64,000 nt of DNA from Agromyces sp. 3263 (GCF_031456545.1 NZ_JAVDUV010000001.1:992001-1056000); one strand, 5' to 3'; positions 25,085 to 33,069 are shown, counted from the stretch's first letter. The notes: generated by a model not told the origin, from the letters alone. Numbers and translations are program-made.

Positions 25085-26214
25085 TCGGTCGGATGCCGCG
25101 CATCGGCCTCGCGGGCGTGCACGGCCACGGCGCCAGCCACGTGCGCGCGGCACGGGAGCTCGAACGCGACGCGCGCGCGATGCTCGCCGCGGTGGCCGAC
25201 CACCGACCACCGGGGCCCGACCTCGACGGCGTCACGGCGTACCGCGAGGCGAGCGACATGATCGCCGCGGAGGGACTCGACATCGTGATCCTGTGCACGC
25301 CGATGCACACCCACCTCCCGCTCGCCGAGCAGGCGTTGCTGCACGGCGCGCACGTGCTGCTCGAGAAGCCGCCGACCCCGACGCTCGACGAGTTCCATCG
25401 TCTGCTCGCCGCGAGCGAGGCGACGGGGCGGGCGGTGCAACTCGGCTTCCAGAGCCTGGGCTCGACGGCCGTCCCGGCGATGCGCGACCTCATCGCCGCC
25501 GGGGCCATCGGCGATCCGGTGCGCTACGGCGCCCTCGCGACCTGGGTGCGGAACGTCGACTACTGGCGGCGGGCACCGTGGGCCGGGCGCAGCACGCTCG
25601 ACGGGGTGCCCGTGGTCGACGGCGCCGTCACGAATCCCCTCGCGCACGCGGTGGCCACGGGCCTCGCGGTCGCCGGGGCCACGCGCGAGGAGGACGTCGC
25701 CGCCGTGCGGCTCGACCTCTACCGCGCGAACGACATCGAGGTCGACGACACCTCGTCGCTCGTCGTCGACCTCGCCGGCGGCGCGACCCTCGCCGGTGCG
25801 CTCAGTCTCACCGCGCCACGGCGCAGCGAGCCGTGCATCGTCGTCGAGGGCACGGCCGGGCGCCTCGTGCTCTGGTACACGCTCGACGTCATCCAGCTCG
25901 TCGAGCCCGGCTCCGACGTGCCGGTGACGAGCAGCCATCCCCGCATGGGTCTCCTCGCGAACCTCGTCGACCACGTCGTCGACGGCACCCCGCTGCTCGT
26001 GCCGGCGGCATCGACCGGCGCGTTCATGCGCGTGCTGGAGGCGGTGCGCGAGAACGGCCCGCCCGCCCGCATCGACCCATCGCACGTCGACCGCGTCACC
26101 GACGACGAGGGCACGCACCTCGTCGTGCGGGACCTCGAGCACTGGAGCGCCCGGGTCGTCGGCGAGGGCCGCACGTTCGCCGAGCTCGGCGCGCCGTGGA
26201 GTCGGGCCGGCTGA
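25081..26214 (+). CDS. Gfo/Idh/MocA-family oxidoreductase
   Basis: 377 residues (GTG at 25081 in a GTGA overlap; an ATG four codons later is possible). N-terminal Rossmann fold: PRIGLAGVHGHGASHVRAA, then VILCTPMHTHLPLAEQALLHGAHVLLEKPPTPTL, where EKP carries the conserved lysine. The C-terminal beta-sheet domain holds YWRRAPWAG and GAVTNPLAHAVATGL (His of the GGG/GxxxDxxxH-type region). It should oxidise or reduce a sugar or cyclitol using NAD(P). Coupled to the LacI-PmoA gene and downstream of sugar ABC locus 2, it probably starts catabolism of the imported sugar. Confidence 0.9.
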   Translation: MIGRMPRIGLAGVHGHGASHVRAARELERDARAMLAAVADHRPPGPDLDGVTAYREASDMIAAEGLDIVILCTPMHTHLPLAEQALLHGAHVLLEKPPTPTLDEFHRLLAASEATGRAVQLGFQSLGSTAVPAMRDLIAAGAIGDPVRYGALATWVRNVDYWRRAPWAGRSTLDGVPVVDGAVTNPLAHAVATGLAVAGATREEDVAAVRLDLYRANDIEVDDTSSLVVDLAGGATLAGALSLTAPRRSEPCIVVEGTAGRLVLWYTLDVIQLVEPGSDVPVTSSHPRMGLLANLVDHVVDGTPLLVPAASTGAFMRVLEAVRENGPPARIDPSHVDRVTDDEGTHLVVRDLEHWSARVVGEGRTFAELGAPWSRAG

Positions 26215-26222
26215 GGTCGGCC

Positions 26223-26252
26223 GGCGTCTCAGGGACAGGCGTCTCAGGGACA
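26223..26252. repeat. 15-bp perfect tandem duplication
   Basis: Two adjacent identical copies of GGCGTCTCAGGGACA directly after the dehydrogenase stop. Probably replication slippage; no function seen. Confidence 0.8.
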
Positions 26253-26349
26253 GCCCGGTGGTCGCCTCGTGGTCGGCGTCGTAGCGTGCCATCGGGCGAC
26301 CTGCGGTGCCGATGAGGACTCCGCGGCCCCACCGATGAAGGAGGGCACC

Positions 26350-26970
26350 ATGACCACCGAGACCGCTGCCGCCTCAGGCGCGGCGATCAGCGCCGCCGAC
26401 GGGATCACGCTGCAGAGGGTCGCCCGCGCGGGCGGCTACACGGGTCCGAATGACGGCATCCCGGGGCCGAACACCTGGAAGGCCCTTCAGCAGACCGGCA
26501 AGGGGTACGGGTACACCGGCGCCATCGACGGCTCCCCTGGGCCCGACACGTACCGGGGCGTCCAGCGGCTCGCCGCCAAGGGCGGCTACACGGGCCCCAT
26601 CGACGGCGTCATGGGACCCGCGTCGTGGAGGGGCCTGCAGACCGTGCTCACGGGCTTCGGCTATGCCGGCCCGATCGACGGCGTTCCCGGAACCGACACC
26701 TGGCGGGCGCTCCAGGTGCTCGCCCGCATCGGCGGGTACTTCGGCCCGTACGACGGCGTCCTCGGGCCGAACTCCTGGAAGGGGGTGCAGGTCGTCCTCA
26801 CGGGCGCCGGGTACGCCGGCCCTCTCGACGGCGTCGCCGGACCAAACACCTGGAAGGCGCTCCAGCGCATCGCGCAGCGGGGCGGGTACGCGGGGCCGAT
26901 CGACGGCGTGCCCGGCCCGAACACCTACGCCGGGCTGGCCGCGCTCCTCGTCCGCAGCGAGCACGACTGA
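26350..26970 (+). CDS. Seven-repeat peptidoglycan-binding-like protein
   Basis: 206 residues. Residues 21-195 are seven contiguous repeats of exactly 25 residues, without gaps, each of the pattern hydrophobic-Q-x6-GY-x-GP-x-DG-x-x-G-x-x-(T/S)-(W/Y)-x-(A/G). The core GYxGPxDGxxGPxT resembles the peptidoglycan-binding domain 1 motif (GPIDGIFGPNT), but the usual unit is over twice as long. No signal peptide or membrane segment is visible, so either it is cytoplasmic or leaves by an unrecognised route. The N-terminus MTTETAAAS resembles that of the subtilase at 28471 (MTTETVADR). Good GGAGG site before the ATG. Function unknown. Confidence 0.82.
   Translation: MTTETAAASGAAISAADGITLQRVARAGGYTGPNDGIPGPNTWKALQQTGKGYGYTGAIDGSPGPDTYRGVQRLAAKGGYTGPIDGVMGPASWRGLQTVLTGFGYAGPIDGVPGTDTWRALQVLARIGGYFGPYDGVLGPNSWKGVQVVLTGAGYAGPLDGVAGPNTWKALQRIAQRGGYAGPIDGVPGPNTYAGLAALLVRSEHD
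26410..26934 (+). repeat. Seven 75-bp coding repeats
   Basis: In-frame tandem array encoding the seven 25-residue units, 7 x 75 bases with no indels. DNA copies have diverged, so selection acts on protein spacing rather than recent duplication. Confidence 0.85.
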
Positions 26971-26982
26971 CCTGCACGAACG

Positions 26983-27023
26983 ACGGATGCCCCGTGGCTC
27001 GCGATGAGCCACGGGGCATCCGT
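26983..27023. terminator. Bidirectional hairpin terminator
   Basis: Perfect 18-bp stem (26983-27000 with 27006-27023) and 5-base loop between the convergent repeat-protein gene and rplL. Both arms include GGATGCC/GGCATCC. It can serve both transcripts; a second small palindrome GGTGACG/CGTCACC follows at about 27034-27050. Confidence 0.85.
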
Positions 27024-27080
27024 GTCGATCTGGTGACGTGACGTCACCTCAAGCTGCGGCGCTCGAGCGAGCGCACACGA

Positions 27081-27470
27081 CTACTTGAGGGTGACGGTCG
27101 CGCCGGCCTCCTCGAGGGCAGCCTTCGCCTTGTCGGCGGTCTCCTTGTTCGCGCCCTCGAGCACGGCCTTGGGAGCACCGTCGACGACGGCCTTGGCCTC
27201 GCCGAGGCCGAGCGAGGTGAGCTCGCGGACGACCTTGATGACCTGGATCTTCTTCTCGCCGGCAGCCTCGAGGACGACGTCGAAGGAGTCCTTCTCCTCG
27301 ACCTCTTCAGCAGCAGCGCCGCCGCCAGCGGCAGCGGGGCCGGCAACGGCGACCGGAGCGGCCGCGGTGACCTCGAAGGTCTCCTCGAACGCCTTGACGA
27401 ACTCCGAGAGCTCGATGAGGGTCAGGCCCTTGAACTGCTCGAGCAGCTCTTCAGTGGACAGCTTCGCCAT
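27081..27470 (-). CDS. rplL: 50S ribosomal protein L7/L12
   Basis: 129 residues. N-terminal dimerisation domain [27 protein letters not shown], the Ala/Gly-rich flexible hinge, and the factor-binding C-terminal domain ([43 protein letters not shown]). It forms the ribosomal stalk with L10 and recruits GTPase factors. It is the second gene of the rplJ-rplL operon, 49 bases downstream of rplJ, with an AAGGAGAAAA site. Confidence 0.98.
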   Translation of the reverse strand: MAKLSTEELLEQFKGLTLIELSEFVKAFEETFEVTAAAPVAVAGPAAAGGGAAAEEVEEKDSFDVVLEAAGEKKIQVIKVVRELTSLGLGEAKAVVDGAPKAVLEGANKETADKAKAALEEAGATVTLK

Positions 27471-27519
27471 GTTTTTTCTCCTTAGATTCTTGGTTACTCA
27501 CCGCTTGAGAGGCTCGCGC

Positions 27520-28035
27520 CTACGCAGCGGACTCCTGCTTCTCACGCAGCGCGTCGACCGTGCGAACGGCCTTCGACAGCGGTGCGTTGAACAGATATGC
27601 GGCTCCGAACAGCGAGGCCTTGAAAGCACCGGCGAGCTTCGCCAGCAGCACTTCACGGGACTCGAGGTCGGCGAGCTTGCCTACCTCTTCGGCGGTCAGG
27701 GGCTTGCCATCGAAATAGCCGCCCTTGACCACGAGGAGGGGGTTCGCCTTGGCGAAGTCACGCAGGGCCTTCGCGACGGCGACCGGGTCACCGTGCACGA
27801 ATGCGATCGCGGAGGGACCGGCGAGCTCGTCGTCGAACGACGAGATGCCGGCGTTGTTCGCCGCGATCTTGGTCAGCGTGTTCTTCACCACGGCGTAGCT
27901 CGCGTCCTCACTGATGGACTTGCGCAGCGTCTTGAGCTGGGCAACAGTGAGGCCGCGGTATTCGGTCAGCAGAACGGCGGTCGAGCTCTCGAACAGGTTC
28001 GTGAGTTCGGCAACCGAGGCTTCCTTGTTCGCCAT
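27520..28035 (-). CDS. rplJ: 50S ribosomal protein L10
   Basis: 171 residues. Starts [39 protein letters not shown], the L10 RNA-binding domain, and ends with the helix that binds L12 dimers. The ATG at 28035 follows CAAGGAGTGGCC. L10 normally also represses its own operon by binding the leader mRNA; a long structured leader is present here. Confidence 0.98.
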   Translation of the reverse strand: MANKEASVAELTNLFESSTAVLLTEYRGLTVAQLKTLRKSISEDASYAVVKNTLTKIAANNAGISSFDDELAGPSAIAFVHGDPVAVAKALRDFAKANPLLVVKGGYFDGKPLTAEEVGKLADLESREVLLAKLAGAFKASLFGAAYLFNAPLSKAVRTVDALREKQESAA

Positions 28036-28280
28036 GGCCACTCCTTGTGAATTCAACGCGCACCGCGGAAGCGGTGCACGGCCTGGGAGCGCTGGAAGCT
28101 CAGAGCGTCGAGCAAAAGAAAAGAGCTCCGGCGCAGTTGCGCGGAGCTCGGCCCGAATGAACGGGAAGTCTTCGTCACACCTGCGCGGGCACTTGCTTTC
28201 GCAAGACTTCGGTCGACTCGCCCCGTGAATGAACTCGGTGCGCGCACGACAACCAGCGGTCTTCGGCTCCGACAAGAGTA
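28036..28280 (-). promoter_or_regulatory. Structured rplJ leader region (L10-leader-like)
   Basis: About 250 bases upstream of rplJ without genes, relatively AT-rich. Besides the attenuator hairpin it holds a small stem CTTGC-GAAA-GCAAG (28192-28205, GNRA loop) flanked by AAGTCTT/AAGACTT segments that can pair, as expected of an L10 leader with a kinked stem. The covariance match is not tested. Confidence 0.5.
28114..28149 (-). terminator. Attenuator in rplJ leader
   Basis: Reading leftward: an 11-bp interrupted stem starting GAGCTCC (28149) and ending GGAGCTC (28123), loop AACT, then TTTTCTTTT (28122-28114). This is the only hairpin in the window with a genuine U-rich run, and it lies before rplJ, so it fits transcription attenuation of the ribosomal operon. 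Confidence 0.75.
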
Positions 28281-28281
28281 G

Positions 28282-28325
28282 CGGATGCCGCGGGCGCCGC
28301 CAAATCGGCCCGCACGCGGCATCCG
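28282..28325. repeat. GGATGCC inverted pair between divergent genes
   Basis: Inverted 11-bp arms (28282-28292 with 28315-28325), CGGATGCCGCG and its complement, with 22 bases between. It sits between the divergent rplJ and protease genes, where no transcription terminator is needed. Confidence 0.7.
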
Positions 28326-28470
28326 GCACCGACGTCGCGGATGGTGGAGCGGCAATCAGTGCCGCCCCCGATGTCGGATGCCGGATCGAAGCTGAGACTG
28401 TGCGCAGTACGGGCGCTGCACCCCGACCCCGAGGCGCATCCGGCAGCTTCCGCGATCGAAGGAACACATC

Positions 28471-29832
28471 ATGACGACAGAGACCGTCGCCGACCGCGTA
28501 CCCGAGGGGCCGACCGGACGACAGATCATCACGTTCGCGCAGGTGGACCCGGCAACCGCGGCTCGCGAGCTGCGGGACATCGCAGGGCTCGACCTCGCCA
28601 ACGCCCGCGACGTGGGCGCGTTCGGCACGCTCGAGGAGGTCGCCGGCGACGGCGTCTACCTCGAGGAGCTGAACATCGCGATCGTCGACTCGGTGCCGGA
28701 TCAGCTGGGCGCCCTCTCACGTGCGGTCGGCGACTCGGCGAGCCCCGTGCTCGCCATCGAGCCCGAGGTGTGGGTGCACGCCCTCACCATGGAGGACCTC
28801 CGCACCTCGGAGGACGTCGAGACCGGCGAGACCACGCAGGACGACGAGGTCGACGCCGCGGAGGTCTACGCCGACACCGCCGCGTACACGTGGGGCCTGA
28901 AGGCCGTACGGGCCATCCCGCCGATCCTGCGCACCGCGCCGTGGTCTGGCACCGGCATGCGCGTCGCGATCCTCGACACCGGCATCGACCTGGGGCATCC
29001 CGACTTCGCCGGCCGCGTGCTGGCGAGCCAGTCGTTCATCCCGGGGCAGCCGGTGCACGACGGCCACTCGCACGGCACGCACTGCGCGGGCACGGCCGCC
29101 GGCATCAAGGTGCCGCCGGGCGGACAACGCCGCTACGGCGTCGCGCACGGCGCCCGCCTGCTCGTGGGCAAGGTGCTGTCGAACTCGGGCAGCGGCACGA
29201 GCGGGCAGATCCTCGCGGGCATCAACTGGGCCATCCAGCAGGGTGCGACCGTGATCTCGATGTCGCTCGGCTCCTCGGTGAACGTCGGCCAGGCGCACTT
29301 CACGTACTACGAGCAGGCCGCGGTGGCCGCGCTCAACGCCGGGACCCTCATCGTCGCGGCGGCGGGCAATGACGGCTGGGCCCCGGTGAACGCGCCGGCG
29401 AACAGCCCCTCGGTACTCGCCGTGGCCGCGGTCGACCAGACGCTCCAGCGCGCGTCGTTCTCGTGCGTGGCACTGAACGGCGGCGGCGGCGAGGTCAACG
29501 TCGCGGCCCCCGGCGTGGCGACGTACTCGACGGTGCCGGTGGAGAAGGGCTCCTACGGCGTGAAGAGCGGCACGAGCATGGCGACTCCGCATGTCGCGGG
29601 CATCGCGGCGACAATCGCCCAGAAGACCGGCCTGCGCGGCCGCGAGCTCTGGCGTGAGATCGAGCGCACCGCCCTGGCGTTGCCGCAGTCGGCGCAGCAG
29701 GTGGGCGCGGGCCTCGCGATCGTGCCGACGCGGATGCTGAAGATCGTGGTGCCGACGCCGATCCCGTGGCGCCCGGGTCCGATCATCGATCCCGGCCCCA
29801 TCCAGCCGCCGATCGACGTCCCGGCGCCGTGA
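28471..29832 (+). CDS. Subtilisin-like serine protease (S8), no signal peptide
   Basis: 453 residues. The catalytic triad is clear: Asp in [15 protein letters not shown] (~170), His in [14 protein letters not shown] (~200), Ser in [14 protein letters not shown] (~370); oxyanion Asn in VAAAGNDGW. Residues ~20-105 look like a propeptide-type ferredoxin fold ([37 protein letters not shown]), then an acidic linker. The Pro-rich tail is [16 protein letters not shown]. No signal peptide, lipobox or membrane anchor is visible, unusual for S8. The short N-terminus MTTETVADR resembles that of the repeat protein at 26350. The next gene encodes a propeptide-like small protein. Confidence 0.92.
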   Translation: MTTETVADRVPEGPTGRQIITFAQVDPATAARELRDIAGLDLANARDVGAFGTLEEVAGDGVYLEELNIAIVDSVPDQLGALSRAVGDSASPVLAIEPEVWVHALTMEDLRTSEDVETGETTQDDEVDAAEVYADTAAYTWGLKAVRAIPPILRTAPWSGTGMRVAILDTGIDLGHPDFAGRVLASQSFIPGQPVHDGHSHGTHCAGTAAGIKVPPGGQRRYGVAHGARLLVGKVLSNSGSGTSGQILAGINWAIQQGATVISMSLGSSVNVGQAHFTYYEQAAVAALNAGTLIVAAAGNDGWAPVNAPANSPSVLAVAAVDQTLQRASFSCVALNGGGGEVNVAAPGVATYSTVPVEKGSYGVKSGTSMATPHVAGIAATIAQKTGLRGRELWREIERTALALPQSAQQVGAGLAIVPTRMLKIVVPTPIPWRPGPIIDPGPIQPPIDVPAP

Positions 29833-29862
29833 GCGACCGGCGAACCCGGTGGTGAGACGGGG

Positions 29863-30102
29863 ATGACGAAGGAAGGCCGGCGTCGCGTGCACGTCACGCT
29901 CGGCGGCGACCCCGAGTCGGCGAGGTCCGTGGAGGACCTCGCCGCCGCGGGCCTCGAGGTCGAGGAGCGCCTCGATGCCATCGGCGTGGTCACCGGCTGG
30001 GCCGATGACGAGACCCTCGAGCGGCTTCGCTCGATCGACGGGGTGACGGTGGAGGCGGAACGCGGCGTGCAGCTGCCGCCCCCGGACGCACCGGTGCAAT
30101 AG
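29863..30102 (+). CDS. Small propeptide/inhibitor-I9-like protein
   Basis: 79 residues, 30 bases after the subtilase stop and on the same strand. The pattern VHVTLGG... SVEDLAAAGLEVEERLDAIGVVTGWADDETLERLRSIDGVTVEAE follows the strand-helix-strand-strand-helix-strand order of subtilisin propeptides (inhibitor I9), including a final strand and extended tail that could enter the protease active site. Likely a separate chaperone/inhibitor acting on the neighbouring protease. Related small proteins have been annotated as ketohydroxyglutarate aldolase, which does not fit the size or fold. The ribosome site is weak. Confidence 0.7.
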   Translation: MTKEGRRRVHVTLGGDPESARSVEDLAAAGLEVEERLDAIGVVTGWADDETLERLRSIDGVTVEAERGVQLPPPDAPVQ

Positions 30103-30164
30103 CGCACGACGGGTGCCCCGGTCCCGGTGGGCGCCGTGTCGGAGGCCGGGAGTAGACCGGGGAC

Positions 30165-30554
30165 ATGGAGATCACTCACCTGAATCCCGCGTCGTCGTTC
30201 CGCAACCCCGCCTTCAGCCAGGGGGTCCTCGTCCGCGGCGCGTCGAACCTGTTGTACGTCGGCGGCCAGAACGCCACGGACTCATCGGGGGCCATCATCG
30301 AGGGCGGCCTCGGCGCGCAGACCGAGCAGGCGCTGAAGAACGTGCTCGCCGTGCTCGCCGAGGCCGGCGCCGACCAGTCCAACGTGGTGCGCCTCGCCGT
30401 GTACCTCGTCGACGGCGAGTCGGTCGACGAGGGCTACGCCGCATCGGCGAAGGTCTGGGGCATGAACCCCACCGCCCTCACGGTGCTCATCGTGCCGCGC
30501 CTCGGCCGGCCCGACGCGCTCGTCGAGATCGAGGCGGTGGCCGTCCTCGAGTGA
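30165..30554 (+). CDS. RidA/YjgF-family enamine deaminase
   Basis: 129 residues, full length for the family. GASNLLYVGGQNATDSSGAIIEGGLGAQTEQALKNVLAVLAEAGADQSNVVRLAVYLVDG and the C-terminal VPRLGRPDALVEIEAVAVLE are typical, including the conserved Arg before the last strand and the Glu-Ile-Glu end. Such proteins hydrolyse reactive enamines/imines or related small metabolites. ATG start about 60 bases after the small propeptide-like gene; not clearly in its operon. Confidence 0.93.
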   Translation: MEITHLNPASSFRNPAFSQGVLVRGASNLLYVGGQNATDSSGAIIEGGLGAQTEQALKNVLAVLAEAGADQSNVVRLAVYLVDGESVDEGYAASAKVWGMNPTALTVLIVPRLGRPDALVEIEAVAVLE

Positions 30555-30621
30555 GTTCGGCCCGACCGGCGGACATCGGCCGCGCCGAAGACCGGCCGGG
30601 GAATAGTTGACCCACGTCCAA

Positions 30622-30639
30622 AGTTGACTAAATGCAACT
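30622..30639. promoter_or_regulatory. MarR operator, site A
   Basis: AGTTGACTAAATGCAACT: AGTTG, 8 bases, CAACT. It covers the -35 box. Its arms are identical to those of site B. Confidence 0.8.
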
Positions 30640-30652
30640 ACTTATATATAGT
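30624..30652 (+). promoter_or_regulatory. Strong promoter of the MFS-MarR operon
   Basis: -35 TTGACT (30624-30629), exact 17-bp spacer, -10 TATAGT (30647-30652), the closest match to consensus in the window, inside a conspicuously AT-rich stretch. Transcription starts near 30659, leaving a 60-base leader with an AAGGGA site before the GTG at 30721. Confidence 0.85.
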
Positions 30653-30667
30653 TGCTGAATATCAACT
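30650..30667. promoter_or_regulatory. MarR operator, site B
   Basis: AGTTGCTGAATATCAACT: AGTTG, 8 bases, CAACT, overlapping the end of the -10 box and the start site. Centre-to-centre distance to site A is 28 bases. A further TAGTTGAC half-site lies at 30604-30611. Confidence 0.8.
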
Positions 30668-30720
30668 TTCAGGCGCCTGCTCGGTCAGGCGGGGCGCCTC
30701 GCACGACGTAAGGGATCAAC

Positions 30721-32484
30721 GTGACTTCTGTGGCAGACAAGCCGGCGACCGGGGCCGTTCCGGCCGTTCCGGCGCAACGCACCCCGCGCGAGGTGATCAT
30801 CGCCATCTCGGGCCTCGTCGTGGCGATGTTCGTCGCCGTCATCTCCGGCACGGTCGTCTCGACCTCGATGCCGCTCATCATCGCCGACCTCGGCGGCGAC
30901 CAGACCGCCTACACGTGGGTCATCACCGCGAGCCTGCTCGCCATGGCCGTCTCGACCCCGATCTGGGGCAAGCTCGCCGACCTGGTGAACCGCAAGGTGC
31001 TGCTCATGACGGCGATCGGCCTGTTCGTCGTCGGCACGGCGATCGCGGGCTTCGCCCAGGACACCACGACCCTCATCGCCGTGCGCGTGATCCAGGGCCT
31101 CGGCGCCGGCGGGCTCATGTCGCTCGTCATGATCCTCATCGCCGTCATCATCTCGCCGCGCGAACGCGGAAAGTACATGGGCTTCGTCGGCGGCATCATG
31201 GCCGTCGCGACCATCGGCGGTCCGCTGCTCGGCGGCGTCATCACCGACGCCTGGGGCTGGCGCGCCAACTTCTTCCTGCCGGTGCCGCTCGCGATCATCG
31301 CGCTCATCGTCATCTCGCGCACCCTGCACCTGCCGCCCATGCCGAAGCGCGCGGTGAAGATCGACTACCTCGGCATCGTGCTGCTCGCCGTGGGCGTCTC
31401 GCTGCTGCTCGTCTGGGTGTCGCTCGGCGGCAGCGAGTTCGAGTGGGACTCGATGACCAGCTACGTGATGATCGGCGTCTCCGCCGCCGCCATCATCGGC
31501 TTCATCATCACCGAGTTCTTCGTGCCCGAGCCCATCGTGCCGATGACGCTCTTCAAGAACCGCACCTTCACGCTCGCCGTGATCGCCTCGGTCGCGATCG
31601 GCGTCTCCATGTTCGCGACCAGCGTCTTCCTGGCCCAGTACTTCCAGCTCGCCCGCGGCGCGACCCCCACGGAGTCGGGGCTCATGACGATCCCGATGAT
31701 CGTCGGCCAGATGGGCGCCTCGATCCTCATCGGCGCGCTCATCAGCAAGTTCGGCAAGTGGAAGCGCTTCATGCTCCTCGGGTCGCTGCTCGTCGTGGCC
31801 GGCAGCTACCTCATGACGACGCTCAGCTACGACACCGATTACCTCTGGGTCAGCGTCTACATGATCGTCCTCGGCGCGGGCCTCGGCATGGTCATGCAGA
31901 ACCTCACGCTCGTCGTGCAGAACGACACGCCCGCCTCGCAGCTGGGTGCGGCGAGCTCGAACGTGAACTTCTTCCGCACGATCGCCGGCACCATCGGCGT
32001 GACGATCATGGGCTCGATCCTGGCCACCCAGGTCACCACCCACATCACGTCGGGCCTGAAGGGCTACACCCCCACGTCGCGCGAAGACGTCGAAGCCCTG
32101 AAGGGCCTCGCCGGCGGCGGCATCCCGCACGTCTCCGAGCTGCCCGACGGCATCCGCGTCATCATCGAGAGCGCCTACGGCAACGGCATCGCCGACGTCT
32201 TCTGGGTCGCCGTGCCGCTCGCGGTGCTGAGCGTCCTCGCGATCGCGTTCCTGCCCAACAAGGCGCTCTCGACGAAGACCTCGGCCGAGCAGCTGAAGGA
32301 GGAGCTCGAGCAGGTCGCGATCGACCTGGCCGAGGCCGAGATCGGGTCGCCCGTCACGTCGTCCATCCAGATGGTCGAGGAGGACGCCGAGGCCGAGCGT
32401 GCCGCGAAGAGCGGCACCCGTGCGCAGGCGCGTCCCCACGGCGCAGACGAGCAGGCCCAGGCCGCCACCGAGTCCGCCCGCTGA
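30721..32484 (+). CDS. MFS multidrug efflux transporter (DHA2 type)
   Basis: 587 residues, about 14 helices. EmrB/QacA-like motifs: VISGTVVSTSMPLIIADLGGDQTAYTWVITASLLAMAVSTPIWGKLADLVNRKVLL (TM1-loop 2-3), RVIQGLGAGGLMSLVMILI, and the motif-C glycine pattern MAVATIGGPLLGGVITDAWGWRANF. A long charged C-terminal tail follows TM14. It exports drugs or toxic metabolites using the proton gradient. A MarR gene follows after one base, and two MarR-type operators cover the promoter, so the pump is probably induced by its own substrate. Confidence 0.95.
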   Translation: MTSVADKPATGAVPAVPAQRTPREVIIAISGLVVAMFVAVISGTVVSTSMPLIIADLGGDQTAYTWVITASLLAMAVSTPIWGKLADLVNRKVLLMTAIGLFVVGTAIAGFAQDTTTLIAVRVIQGLGAGGLMSLVMILIAVIISPRERGKYMGFVGGIMAVATIGGPLLGGVITDAWGWRANFFLPVPLAIIALIVISRTLHLPPMPKRAVKIDYLGIVLLAVGVSLLLVWVSLGGSEFEWDSMTSYVMIGVSAAAIIGFIITEFFVPEPIVPMTLFKNRTFTLAVIASVAIGVSMFATSVFLAQYFQLARGATPTESGLMTIPMIVGQMGASILIGALISKFGKWKRFMLLGSLLVVAGSYLMTTLSYDTDYLWVSVYMIVLGAGLGMVMQNLTLVVQNDTPASQLGAASSNVNFFRTIAGTIGVTIMGSILATQVTTHITSGLKGYTPTSREDVEALKGLAGGGIPHVSELPDGIRVIIESAYGNGIADVFWVAVPLAVLSVLAIAFLPNKALSTKTSAEQLKEELEQVAIDLAEAEIGSPVTSSIQMVEEDAEAERAAKSGTRAQARPHGADEQAQAATESAR

Positions 32485-32485
32485 C

Positions 32486-32938
32486 ATGACGCTCGCGATC
32501 GAGGTTCCCGACCGTACCGACGAGGCCATCGCCGACGTCGAGGAGCAGTTGAGCATGCTGTTCAGCCGCATCCGCACGGTCTGGAAGGAGTCGGCCGAGC
32601 AGGTGCATCCCGACCTGCCGCCGGCCGGCTACAAGCTCATCTCCGCGATCACCCGGCTGGGCACGACCAACGCGCACGTGCTGGCTGACATGTTCGACAT
32701 GGACAAGTCGGTCGTGAGCCGCCAGATCCGCATGCTCGAGGAGCTCGGTCTCGTCGAGACGCGTCCCGACGAGACCGACGGCCGAGTGCGCGTGCTCGTC
32801 GCCACGCGGAACGCGCTCGACGCGGTGCAGGGCGTGCGCGACCGCAACCAGCAGCGGCTGCGCGACGTGCTCGCCGGTCACCCCGAGGCGGAGCTGCGGA
32901 GCTTCGCGAGCCTGCTGCGGAGCCTCGGCGACGCCTGA
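32486..32938 (+). CDS. MarR-family regulator of the MFS pump
   Basis: 150 residues. Winged HTH at ~57-110 (TTNAHVLADMFDMDKSVVSRQIRMLEELGLVETRPDETDGRVRVLVATRN), flanked by dimerisation helices (VEEQLSMLFSRIRTVWKESAEQVHP). The ATG is one base after the pump stop, so it is co-transcribed and very likely the protein binding the AGTTG-8-CAACT sites. It is a paralogue of the next gene: WKE(S/A)A, VHPDL(P/Q)P, GYK(L/I)(I/L)SA and DKSVVSRQ blocks are shared. Confidence 0.94.
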   Translation: MTLAIEVPDRTDEAIADVEEQLSMLFSRIRTVWKESAEQVHPDLPPAGYKLISAITRLGTTNAHVLADMFDMDKSVVSRQIRMLEELGLVETRPDETDGRVRVLVATRNALDAVQGVRDRNQQRLRDVLAGHPEAELRSFASLLRSLGDA

Positions 32939-32969
32939 CCTCCCTCGCCCGATCGCCCCTCGAACGCGA

Positions 32970-33005
32970 CGAAGGCCCGCCCTCCCCCCGGAGTGCGGGC
33001 CTTCG
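32970..33005 (+). terminator. Terminator after MFS-MarR operon
   Basis: 11-bp stem CGAAGGCCCGC (32970-32980) with its complement (32995-33005), 14-base loop. It ends the operon before the second MarR gene. Confidence 0.75.
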
Positions 33006-33033
33006 CTCGTTCATGGAGGATGTCCGACCCGTC

Positions 33034-33062
33034 GCGACAGGCGCCCTCGAGCCGAATAGGAT
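33034..33062 (+). promoter_or_regulatory. Leaderless promoter of second MarR gene
   Basis: -35 GCGACA (33034-33039), 17-bp spacer, -10 TAGGAT (33057-33062), then 7 bases to the ATG at 33070. Confidence 0.5.
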
Positions 33063-33069
33063 CGCCCGC

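Noticed and set aside
28339..28470. Extra coding sequence before the subtilase or rplJ
   Set aside because: No ribosome site and no codon bias; the region is explained by divergent promoters, leader and hairpins.
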